Source of the DNA: Bacillota bacterium
GTDB lineage: Bacteria > Bacillota > Clostridia > Lachnospirales > Lachnospiraceae
Length of the DNA: 15,830 nt
Direction: 5' to 3'
NCBI GenBank assembly: GCA_023424995.1
Contig: JAFADH010000172.1
Location: 1-15,830, forward strand
Part shown: positions 6,214 through 13,475 of the stretch, one piece after another
Layout of the letters: each line of letters begins with the position of its first letter
Position numbering within the stretch: the stretch's first letter is position 1
Notes under the pieces: model-generated
What the model was told of the DNA's origin: nothing
The model's input: only the letters and a program-made list of their open reading frames with translations
The model's database searches: none
Program-made: the position numbers and the translations under genes

Positions 6214-8203
6214 AGGTGACCTCCTCTTTAACCGTTACGCAGCTTTTATCTGCTGCCTTTATCCCTTCAGGATTTTGGCCGCCTGAATAAGGTTCGGCCT
6301 CCTTGCAGCCGTCAGGGCGTTTCTCATCGGCATCCGGATTTTCCCTGCACTCATAACATACTCCCCCGCCGAAGGATTTGACTCCGCAGTGAAAGCAGGC
6401 GATACGGCAATTGGGTGTGACCTTTTCTCCCTTCGCTCTTTTATATTCACGAAGAAGGAACTCCTTGGTAACACCGGTATCGATGAAATCCCAGGGAAAC
6501 AGCTCATCCTCGGCTCGTTCTCTACTGTTGTAGAACTCAATATCCAGACCGTTATCCTCAAAAGCCTTCAGCCATTTGTCATAATGGAAGAACTCGCTCC
6601 AGGAATCATAAAGGCATCCGGACTTATATGCATCATAGATCACTTTACTGATCCTGCGGTCGCCTCTTGCCAGAACGCCTTCGAGAACCGTAACCTTTGC
6701 TTCATGCCAGTTATAGGTGATGCTCTTGCGGTTTAACTGTTCATTCATCCGGTCACGAAGGAAGCGGGCTTTCTGAATAAATTCTTCTCCCGTATCCATT
6801 CTGCACCACTGGAACGGAGTAAACGGCTTGGGTACGAAGAAGGAGGTACTGGAGATGATACTGACCTTACCGTTTCTCCGGTCTTTTGGAATGGTATAAT
6901 ATTCTCTGGCAATACGGTCGGAAAGAATCGCAATTCCCTCGATATCCTCTCCGGTCTCCGTAGGAAGTCCCAGCATAAAATAAAGCTTAACCCGGTTCCA
7001 GCCGCTCTCAAAAGCTTTCATGGCCCCTCCCAGAATGGTTTCCTCGGTCAGCCCCTTATTGATCACATCCCGGAGTCTCTGGGTACCGGCCTCCGGTGCA
7101 AAGGTCAGGCTGCTCTTCCGCACATCCTGTACCTTACTCATAACATCCAGTGCAAAGGCATCAATTCTAAGGGACGGCAGAGAGATATTCACTCCCTTGG
7201 TCCCAAATTCATCGATCAGGAAATATACCAGCTCCTGCAGCCTGGAATAATCACTGGAGCTCAGGGAGCTTAAGGATATCTCCTCATGACCGGTGGACTT
7301 TAACATCTCATAGGCACATTTCTTAAGATATTCCAGACTTCTCTCCCTGGTGGGACGGTAAATCATCCCTGCCTGGCAGAAACGGCAGCCCCTGATACAG
7401 CCCCGCTGGATCTCAAGTACCACCCTGTCCTGGATTGCCTTAATAAACGGAACCACAGGCTTCGTCGGATAATACCCTTCACTGAGGTTCATCTCTACCT
7501 GCCTTTTAACTTTCACAGGTGCAGCCGGATTGTTCGGTGTAATACTCCCGATGGTTCCGTCCTCCTTATAATCCACGTCATAAAAGCAGGGTACATACAT
7601 ACCTTCAATACGGGCCACCATTTCCAGATATTCTTTCCTGGTCTTACCCGCCTTCTTACATTCCTTATATGCATCAAGCAGTTTGCTATATGAGGTCTCG
7701 CCTTCTCCCATATAGAAAAAATCAAAGAAATCCGCCACAGGTTCCGGATTATAGCTGCAGGGTCCTCCTCCGATTACGATGGGATCCTCCTCCGTACGGT
7801 CTTTGGCATAGATCGGGATCCGGGACAGCTCTAAAATCTGCAGAATATTGGTATAGCACATCTCATATTGCAGTGTGATCCCAAGAAAATCAAAATCCTT
7901 AACCGGATCCTGGCTCTCCAGCGCAAATAAAGGGATATCCCTCTCCCTCATCACCTTGTCCATATCCATCCAGGGAGAATAGACCCTCTCGCAGTACGTA
8001 TCCTCTCTTCGGTTAATGATATCATATAAAATCTGTATCCCCAGATGTGACATTCCGATCTCATATACATCAGGGAAACACATGCAAAAGCGTATATCCA
8101 TCTCAGCCGGATCCTTAACCTGGCTGTTCACTTCTCCTCCAATATAGCGGGCAGGCTTCTCGACGGTCAATAATATTTCATCCGATAATGCTAATTTCCT
8201 CAT
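6197..8203 (-). CDS. B12-binding-type radical SAM protein (TIGR03960 family)
   Basis: A 668-residue radical SAM protein of the uncharacterised TIGR03960 type. Residues 35-200 look like a B12-binding-type Rossmann domain (MCFPDVYEIGMSHLG, then PIVIGGGPCSYNPEPVADF). The radical SAM core starts near 255, with the [4Fe-4S] cysteines C269, C273 and C276 in RGCIRGCRFCQAG. LTFAPEAGTQRLR and KLYFMLGLPTET are typical later motifs. A second cysteine group sits near the C-terminus (C599, C603, C606, C616, C619). Residues 620-668 form a polar, probably disordered tail. The start at 8203 follows TTGGAGGAAAC. It is first in the radical SAM-DUF2344-RNase E/G unit, with a promoter upstream. Substrate and product are unknown; RNA or ribosome modification is an inference from context. 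Confidence 0.94.
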   Translation of the reverse strand: MRKLALSDEILLTVEKPARYIGGEVNSQVKDPAEMDIRFCMCFPDVYEIGMSHLGIQILYDIINRREDTYCERVYSPWMDMDKVMRERDIPLFALESQDPVKDFDFLGITLQYEMCYTNILQILELSRIPIYAKDRTEEDPIVIGGGPCSYNPEPVADFFDFFYMGEGETSYSKLLDAYKECKKAGKTRKEYLEMVARIEGMYVPCFYDVDYKEDGTIGSITPNNPAAPVKVKRQVEMNLSEGYYPTKPVVPFIKAIQDRVVLEIQRGCIRGCRFCQAGMIYRPTRERSLEYLKKCAYEMLKSTGHEEISLSSLSSSDYSRLQELVYFLIDEFGTKGVNISLPSLRIDAFALDVMSKVQDVRKSSLTFAPEAGTQRLRDVINKGLTEETILGGAMKAFESGWNRVKLYFMLGLPTETGEDIEGIAILSDRIAREYYTIPKDRRNGKVSIISSTSFFVPKPFTPFQWCRMDTGEEFIQKARFLRDRMNEQLNRKSITYNWHEAKVTVLEGVLARGDRRISKVIYDAYKSGCLYDSWSEFFHYDKWLKAFEDNGLDIEFYNSRERAEDELFPWDFIDTGVTKEFLLREYKRAKGEKVTPNCRIACFHCGVKSFGGGVCYECRENPDADEKRPDGCKEAEPYSGGQNPEGIKAADKSCVTVKEEVTYESQN

Positions 8204-8284
8204 GTTTCCTCCAAGTGCTTTATTACATTCGCCGCATTACATTCCTGTCTGCGAAAGCACGCTCTTTATCTTAATAGCCAACCG

Positions 8285-8306
8285 GTCGAAACATGTTATT
8301 TTCGAC
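8285..8306. promoter_or_regulatory. 7-bp inverted repeat at the 5' end of the radical SAM transcript
   Basis: Perfect arms GTCGAAA (8285-8291) and TTTCGAC (8300-8306) with an 8-nt loop. If the promoter at 8318-8346 is real, the hairpin begins about 5 nt into the RNA. It could protect the 5' end or be a protein site on the DNA. Confidence 0.55.
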
Positions 8307-8317
8307 GTATGATTGTT

Positions 8318-8346
8318 ATTATAACTGATATGTAATCAAATTACAA
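8318..8346 (-). promoter_or_regulatory. Probable promoter of the radical SAM-DUF2344-RNase unit
   Basis: -10 TATAAT (8318-8323, perfect), 17-bp spacer and -35 TTGTAA (8341-8346, 4 of 6 matches) on the minus strand, about 115 bp before the start codon. The rest of the gap 8204-8435 contains only the two hairpins listed. Confidence 0.55.
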
Positions 8347-8378
8347 CGAACAAAACCGCTGCTACTGACATGGGAATA

Positions 8379-8408
8379 AGCGTGGCACCTTGTCTGAAGC
8401 ACCACGCT
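8379..8408 (-). terminator. Possible terminator-like hairpin after the membrane protein gene
   Basis: A 7-bp perfect stem (AGCGTGG at 8379-8385, CCACGCT at 8402-8408) with a 16-nt loop, starting 27 bp past the stop of the gene at 8436-9053. On the minus strand it is followed only by TTATT, a weak T-tract, so termination is uncertain. Confidence 0.35.
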
Positions 8409-8435
8409 GATCGTATGGGATGATTTGAATTCAAG

Positions 8436-9053
8436 CTATTTTAACCAGGTGACCAGTTTATCTTCCAGCGCCTGGAAGGTATCATTGGCCGTAACATATT
8501 CCTGTATCATGTCCGGTGTGAGATTGCCTATCTCAATATCAAATTTATCGATAATGAAGATAAACAGGAATAATACAATCGCACATGCCATGCGGATAAT
8601 CAGGCTGTGGTATGCCGCCAGCTCCTGCGGAGAATTCTCCTCATGTGCGGCTGCATTGTCATAAGCATTAAATAAGCCCAGCATTCTGGATTTTCTCTGA
8701 TTTTGATCCGGCCCCTGCGTATCCGTCTCCATATAATTCGCATCGTAAGGCCTGCAGTATACCTGGGAATCACTCATCTGGCGAAGGCATGCTTCCCTTG
8801 CCTGTCTTATATATTCAGCCCGGGAGACGGTTATCTGGGAGTCGCTTATGTAATCATTCGAAACCAATGGATATTCTTGTTCTGAAGCCATGGATGACTT
8901 TTTATCCCCCGGCTTTTCTTCCGCTGCCCTAACTGCGGCAGGTAATTTACCTTTATCAAACACCCTTCCTGTTAAAAACAGATTCTCATTTATGTTATTT
9001 GATAAATTTTTCTCTATCTGGCGGACCATCGTATCTTCATTCTGGATATCCAT
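8436..9053 (-). CDS. Hypothetical single-span membrane protein
   Basis: A 205-residue protein that I do not recognise. The first about 148 residues are polar and probably cytoplasmic or disordered, with an alternation of acidic and basic patches. One strongly hydrophobic helix follows at about 150-168 (LIIRMACAIVLFLFIFII), then a tail of about 37 residues that looks amphipathic (PDMIQEYVTANDTFQALEDKLVTWLK). With no signal peptide, an N-in orientation with a short extracytoplasmic C-terminus is likely. The start at 9053 is supported by AAGGAGG at good distance. A TATAAT lies about 60 bp upstream (minus strand, 9117-9122) but lacks a good -35. It sits between the two-component cassette and the radical SAM unit and may belong to neither. 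Reality of the gene is likely from length and ribosome binding site; function is unknown. Confidence 0.78.
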   Translation of the reverse strand: MDIQNEDTMVRQIEKNLSNNINENLFLTGRVFDKGKLPAAVRAAEEKPGDKKSSMASEQEYPLVSNDYISDSQITVSRAEYIRQAREACLRQMSDSQVYCRPYDANYMETDTQGPDQNQRKSRMLGLFNAYDNAAAHEENSPQELAAYHSLIIRMACAIVLFLFIFIIDKFDIEIGNLTPDMIQEYVTANDTFQALEDKLVTWLK

Positions 9054-9266
9054 AGGGTGCCTCCTTTCGATTGGATGCTGGCTGTATCAGGACAAAGCAT
9101 CGTCCGTTATCTGATTCATTATATTGATATCAGAGATAACTTATGACAAGCATCCTGCAAATCCCGAAAGAATCTGCCTATGACAAAACTATTGCTTATT
9201 CGTGTTAACCTGTATACAACGGCATCACCCTGCACCGGCTTAACAGCTAATCCATCAGAACTGTAA

Positions 9267-9893
9267 TTAATAAGACTTAAGATACTGTACTGCGATCTGT
9301 GTCCGGTGCTCCAGCCCAGTCTTCTCAAGAATGGTACTGATATGGTTACGGACCGTTCCGTTGGTCAGATATAATTGATCACAGATATCCTTGTTCGATA
9401 ATCCGTCTGCAATTAACTTCACAATCTCAAGCTCCCTTGGAGACAGTAATTCTTCGAACATATTCTTCCCTGAGGAATTGGCAGACACTCTTCCCCGGAT
9501 GAATTCCAGTACATCTGCCTGGAATACCGTACCTCCTGCATGGATCACACGGATCGCTGACAGAATCCGTTCCGCAGGACTGTTCTTTAATATATAGCCG
9601 TTTACTCCGGCCTTTAAGGCTCTTAAGATCAGCTCCGGTTCATCGAAGGTGGTAAGTAATAACGGGATCGACAGCTTTTCTTCCAGTATAAGCTCTGCCG
9701 CTTTGATTCCATCCATCACCGGCATACGGATATCCAGCATAATCACATCCGGCTTTGATTCCCTTGCCAGCTCGACAGCCCGTTTCCCGTCCGATACGGC
9801 TCCCAGGAATTCAAGATCCGGCTGTGTCTCTATGATCATCTTAAGCCCCTCCCTGATGATTGCATCATCATCGGCTATTAATATTCGTATCAT
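9267..9893 (-). CDS. NarL/FixJ-family response regulator
   Basis: A 208-residue two-domain regulator. The receiver domain (1-120) has the acidic pocket D8-D10, phosphoacceptor D54 (VIMLDIRMPVMDG), T81/T82 in the LTTFD switch and K103 in YILKNSP. The LuxR-type helix-turn-helix spans about 150-204 (LSPRELEIVKLIADGLSNKDI through HRTQIAVQYL). It is the expected partner of the HisKA_3 kinase encoded just upstream and probably activates the ABC genes. The ribosome binding site TAGGAGGGAT precedes the start at 9893. The 125-bp gap from the kinase is unusually long and is filled by inverted repeats. An extended -10 (TGGTATAAT, 9920-9928) there could give the gene its own weak promoter. No terminator is evident after the stop. 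Confidence 0.96.
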   Translation of the reverse strand: MIRILIADDDAIIREGLKMIIETQPDLEFLGAVSDGKRAVELARESKPDVIMLDIRMPVMDGIKAAELILEEKLSIPLLLTTFDEPELILRALKAGVNGYILKNSPAERILSAIRVIHAGGTVFQADVLEFIRGRVSANSSGKNMFEELLSPRELEIVKLIADGLSNKDICDQLYLTNGTVRNHISTILEKTGLEHRTQIAVQYLKSY

Positions 9894-9919
9894 GATATCC
9901 CTCCTATATTACATCGCAT

Positions 9920-10018
9920 ATTATACCATATTCACAGGTTCATATGGTATCGGCACTTTGTGCCGGTGATGCGCACTCGCTTTGCTCGGCGCGGTATAAT
10001 GTCTGCCGACATTATACC
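9920..10018. repeat. Cluster of perfect inverted repeats, REP/MITE-like element
   Basis: Three perfect hairpins lie in about 100 bp between the kinase stop and the regulator start. They are ATACCATAT/ATATGGTAT (9923-9931 and 9942-9950), CGGCAC-TTT-GTGCCG (9951-9965), and GGTATAATGTC/GACATTATACC with a 4-nt loop (9993-10003 and 10008-10018). A GC-rich stretch with short GCGC arms lies between the last two. The octamer ATTATACC or its complement occurs at 9920-9927, 9993-10000 and 10011-10018. This density and the GC-rich centre in AT-rich spacer suggest a repetitive palindromic element. Copies elsewhere in the genome cannot be checked here. Confidence 0.7.
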
Positions 10019-11137
10019 CTAGCAGGTGAATATATTCGTTACCGCAAAGCTCCGCTCCCCCTTATGAAAGAAGCACCGTCCCCTGGCACCTATGGTCCGC
10101 TCTTCCATGGCTTCCAGTCCCAACCCCTTTTCATAACCTTCCCCGGATGTACCGTTATCCTTATACTCCACTTTAATTATCTTCTTAAATACTTCTATCG
10201 TAAGAGTAAATACAGTTGCATTGGAATGCTTCAGTACGTTGGTAAGGCATTCCTTCAGATTATCATGGATACAGGACCATATCTCCAGGGATATCTCATT
10301 GAGTTCACCTGAGGTTCTCAGTTCGGCAGCCTTATTATAAGTAACCTTGAATTCTTCAAGGGTTGCCTTGATGTCATTAATACCGATCAGATACGGGGTT
10401 GTTCTCTCGTCACGCAGGGAAGCCCTGATCTCATCCACGCCCTCACGCAGGTTATTGATGGATTTCCCGATACTTTCAGCTGCTTTCTCCGGCTGATCCT
10501 TAAGAATCATCATGGATGCCTCCAGCATTATGATGCTTCCTGAGATACCGTGCCCCAGCTGGTCATGAATCCTTGCTGCGATACGGTTTCGTTCTTCAAT
10601 GGACGCCGTATACTTCAGAGTCCGGTTCAAGCCCTTTATATCTGTGATTTTCTGATTCAGCTCCAAAAGGGCTTCCCTCTGCCTCTCATTCATCTCCTTA
10701 TATATCTTAAGCTTGATCAGCAGAACTCTGCCAAGCATCAGCATCAGCAATAAAATACCGGAGATAACCATAGCATTCTGCTTCGGTTCAAAAATCATGG
10801 CGGATAATAGGATTACGATGCCCATAATAGAATAGAACATATCAGAATCGACGGCAATATCCAGCAGCTGCAGGATTATCAAAATAATAAGGGGATAATA
10901 TATCTCTGCTCCCAGCATAAAACAAGCAATCATGGCAACCAGATTCGTTGCCATGACTGCTTTGTCCTGCTTTTTCCCAAATACTTTATTAATCAGCACC
11001 TCCAGCAAAAACAGGCAGAGGAAACTGAGGGTCGTTATTAATAACAGATTAATATCGGCATTCCTCGGACTTAAGGTGATTACCGATGCGATCAGGGCTG
11101 CTGTTTTGACGATAAAATAAAGCAAGGATTTTTCCAT
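10019..11137 (-). CDS. Membrane sensor histidine kinase (HisKA_3/HATPase_c)
   Basis: A 372-residue sensor kinase. Six hydrophobic helices fill about 5-142, with short loops and no sizable extracytoplasmic domain. This suggests sensing within or near the membrane. A coiled linker (about 145-180) leads to the HisKA_3 dimerisation domain with phosphoacceptor H191 in EERNRIAARIHDQLGHG. The ATPase domain shows the N-box ECLTNVLKHSNA (N300, H304), DNG at 327-329 and GLGLEAMEER at 338-347. The stop directly abuts a perfect palindrome. The start at 11137 follows AAGGAG, which lies in the shared arm of two alternative hairpins. It follows the second permease after 44 bp and is probably co-transcribed with the transporter. 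This layout is like LnrJ and related kinases paired with ABC-2 exporters. Confidence 0.95.
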   Translation of the reverse strand: MEKSLLYFIVKTAALIASVITLSPRNADINLLLITTLSFLCLFLLEVLINKVFGKKQDKAVMATNLVAMIACFMLGAEIYYPLIILIILQLLDIAVDSDMFYSIMGIVILLSAMIFEPKQNAMVISGILLLMLMLGRVLLIKLKIYKEMNERQREALLELNQKITDIKGLNRTLKYTASIEERNRIAARIHDQLGHGISGSIIMLEASMMILKDQPEKAAESIGKSINNLREGVDEIRASLRDERTTPYLIGINDIKATLEEFKVTYNKAAELRTSGELNEISLEIWSCIHDNLKECLTNVLKHSNATVFTLTIEVFKKIIKVEYKDNGTSGEGYEKGLGLEAMEERTIGARGRCFFHKGERSFAVTNIFTC

Positions 11138-11138
11138 G

Positions 11139-11162
11139 ATAAGGCTCTCCTTATAAATAAGG
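11139..11162 (-). promoter_or_regulatory. Two alternative hairpins over the kinase ribosome binding site
   Basis: On the minus strand the order is CCTTAT-TT-ATAAGG-AGAG-CCTTAT. The middle ATAAGG, which contains part of the AAGGAG site, can pair with either flank (arms 11157-11162, 11149-11154 and 11139-11144). Each stem is 6 bp and AU-rich, so the structure would be weak. It could lower translation of the kinase relative to the transporter. Confidence 0.45.
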
Positions 11163-11181
11163 TAATCACATATCCGTTCTG

Positions 11182-12324
11182 TTATTTTGTCTTAAAGCTC
11201 TGTGAGAACAACACGGCCCCGATCAGTAAAGAAAGGATGGAGAACAGGATAAGTATCGTTATATTCGGCAGGACATTCGCCGTATTATCAGCCTGAAGAC
11301 TGCGGAAGGCATCCATAAACCAGAATTGGGGCATCACTTTCGCAAGGTTTTGCAATGTCTTCGGTGCAAGCTCTATGGGAAAATATGCACCGCCCAGGAT
11401 ACAGCCGATTGTAGAGAAACCGATGATAACGGTGGTTGCTGCATTCTTTGAATTCAATACAATCGCAATCGCCACGGAAAAGCAGACGGTAAATACCGCG
11501 AACAATCCCATAATTAATATAATCAGCTGCATTGGTATCCCCGTATCAATCTCTGCCAGATAGAGATATCCGCAGAAAATCCCGATCTGCAAAAAACACA
11601 GGAACAATCCCAATAATCCGGTACCGATAATATACTGGACCGGTTTTACCGGTGTTATCTGTATTCTGTTATATACTCCCGACTGTCTGTCATCCAATAC
11701 CATAAATGCTAGGAAGGCGCTGAAGGCAAAGATGATCATCAGGTAGAAGCCTATGGCTATAAGAAACCCTTCCTTATTGACCAGCTCTTTCCGGTCAATG
11801 CTCACAGCGCTTTGGGTAATCGGTATGTCATAGCTGCTGCGCTCAGCCAGCAGCCGGTCAAAAACAACGGGATCCCCGGCAGCACCTTTGCTTAAAATTG
11901 CTATACTGCTCATATAACTATTGATATAGACTTCGATAAAAGCAGCATTCTCATAATCACTCATGGAAGTAATAATAAGATCTTCTTTTCCGCCGGAAGC
12001 ATATTGCCCGTAAAAGTTCTCAGGTATCTCAATTATAACTGATATATTCTTATCAAGCAACTCTCTGGATAATTCATCATAGGAATAATCTTCTAAAACC
12101 TCATACTTCAGATCCTGTGTCAGATATGCTTTAAAATCCTCGGACAGTACACTTTGATCATAATCGATGATCCCTGTTTTAACAGGTAAGAGTATTGCAT
12201 CTGCCGACAGATTGCCAATGACCCAAATTATAAGGCATAGTATGGCGGTACTGCCAACGGACAGGAGGACAGCAAGCTTATTACGACGGATATTGGTCAA
12301 TGTCAGCTTGAATATTTTCTTCAT
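11182..12324 (-). CDS. ABC-2 type transporter permease (second subunit)
   Basis: A 380-residue ABC-2 family permease. One N-terminal helix (about 17-37) is followed by a large extracytoplasmic domain (about 40-185) and five further helices at about 186-209, 231-256, 264-289, 297-319 and 354-373. This is the usual form of drug or lipid exporters of the YhgE/LnrM-LnrN/DrrB type. Its ATG overlaps the stop of the preceding permease by 4 bp (ATGA, 12321-12324), so the two are translationally coupled and probably form a heterodimer. The substrate cannot be deduced; hydrophobic or membrane-active compounds are an inference from the family. Confidence 0.93.
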   Translation of the reverse strand: MKKIFKLTLTNIRRNKLAVLLSVGSTAILCLIIWVIGNLSADAILLPVKTGIIDYDQSVLSEDFKAYLTQDLKYEVLEDYSYDELSRELLDKNISVIIEIPENFYGQYASGGKEDLIITSMSDYENAAFIEVYINSYMSSIAILSKGAAGDPVVFDRLLAERSSYDIPITQSAVSIDRKELVNKEGFLIAIGFYLMIIFAFSAFLAFMVLDDRQSGVYNRIQITPVKPVQYIIGTGLLGLFLCFLQIGIFCGYLYLAEIDTGIPMQLIILIMGLFAVFTVCFSVAIAIVLNSKNAATTVIIGFSTIGCILGGAYFPIELAPKTLQNLAKVMPQFWFMDAFRSLQADNTANVLPNITILILFSILSLLIGAVLFSQSFKTK

Positions 12325-13430
12325 CGCTCCTCCTCCTTTCTATGGAACAGAAATGCACCTGCGGCCAAGGCTGCAAGCATAACTGCGATACTGATCACAA
12401 TAACATAACTTGCCTTTTCATAATTTCCGAAGACAGCCAGGTCAAAGGCCGCCTGCTGGATCTGATAGATGGGCATCAGATTCGATATCCCCTCAATATA
12501 CATTTCCTTAGCGTATGTTCCTCCAAAAAACATTATGATCCATAACACCGGCATTATAACTGCCGTAGGATTTCCCTTTATGAATATCCCCACGAAAGCT
12601 CCCAGAGCAATCATGCAGAAGGTCATAATAAAGAACATAAGGAAAAGATAGAGATTGGCCGCTAAGGTTGCGGCATAATGAGCCTTGAATACGATAACAC
12701 TGACCGCCATAATCAGTATGATCTGCATAAATACCTGCGGTGTCATGCCTAATATTTTCTGGAAAAACAATAAAATACGATTCTGGGGCGTGATGATCAG
12801 CCGGTTAATTGTCTTGCTTTTACGCTCCCCGACAAATGCTCCCGCACCCACCAGCATACTTAAAAAGCAGACCATGGCAAGCATGGATACCGCATAATAG
12901 TCAATCATGCTGCGTTTTATACCCAGATCCTTCTGCACCACATAATCCTCCTGCAGGCTGCCCAGGTCTGACAGTACTGCCGGATTTTCTTCCATTACGG
13001 TAAGAAGTGCCTTATCGGTTTGTATGAAGCTGTTGAAGACGGCGTTGACCGCTCTGTTTTTTGTGGCATTCGTACCCTCATAAATCATTATCTCCATGGG
13101 CTCCCCCGTAAATACTACCGCCGCCGTGATCTCATCTTTTCCGGCAAGCTCCTTTGACTTCTCTATATCATCTGTTTTTACAAGATTCAGCTGGCTGTTT
13201 CCTTCACCGGCTGTCTGTATAAAGCTTTCTGCAGCCGCTTTCTGATACACATCCTTTGTATCCATCTGATAATGAATCGTCATGGTTCCTATGGCTTCCT
13301 CCGCCTGGTCCATGGAACCGAGCAGATTGCCCAGAAGAAATATCAAAATCAGGGGAAACATAAAAAAGAAAAACATATTGGACTTATCACGAAGGAATTC
13401 CTTCGTATCTTTTATTACTATCTGAAACAT
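12321..13430 (-). CDS. ABC-2 type transporter permease (first subunit)
   Basis: A 369-residue ABC-2 permease paired with the next gene. Helix 1 is at about 18-38, an extracytoplasmic domain spans about 39-176, and five helices follow at about 177-199, 228-249, 253-283, 289-303 and 340-362. The cytoplasmic loop ERKSKTINRLIITPQNR after helix 2 is typical of the family. I chose the ATG at 13430, giving MFQIVIKDTKEFLRDK, which resembles family N-termini. The frame also contains a GTG at 13442, but the AGAGAGG site lies almost on top of it. Spacing to the ATG is long (11-13 nt), so the start is not certain. It follows the ATPase gene after 45 bp. Confidence 0.92.
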   Translation of the reverse strand: MFQIVIKDTKEFLRDKSNMFFFFMFPLILIFLLGNLLGSMDQAEEAIGTMTIHYQMDTKDVYQKAAAESFIQTAGEGNSQLNLVKTDDIEKSKELAGKDEITAAVVFTGEPMEIMIYEGTNATKNRAVNAVFNSFIQTDKALLTVMEENPAVLSDLGSLQEDYVVQKDLGIKRSMIDYYAVSMLAMVCFLSMLVGAGAFVGERKSKTINRLIITPQNRILLFFQKILGMTPQVFMQIILIMAVSVIVFKAHYAATLAANLYLFLMFFIMTFCMIALGAFVGIFIKGNPTAVIMPVLWIIMFFGGTYAKEMYIEGISNLMPIYQIQQAAFDLAVFGNYEKASYVIVISIAVMLAALAAGAFLFHRKEEER

Positions 13431-13475
13431 AATAATTACCACACCTCTCTTTAAAATCTGTAATAAGTGCGCCGG

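Noticed and set aside
9119..9266. Open frame on the minus strand continuing past the regulator stop in another frame
   Set aside because: It has no ribosome binding site of its own; its only start lies inside the regulator gene. The length is within chance expectation.
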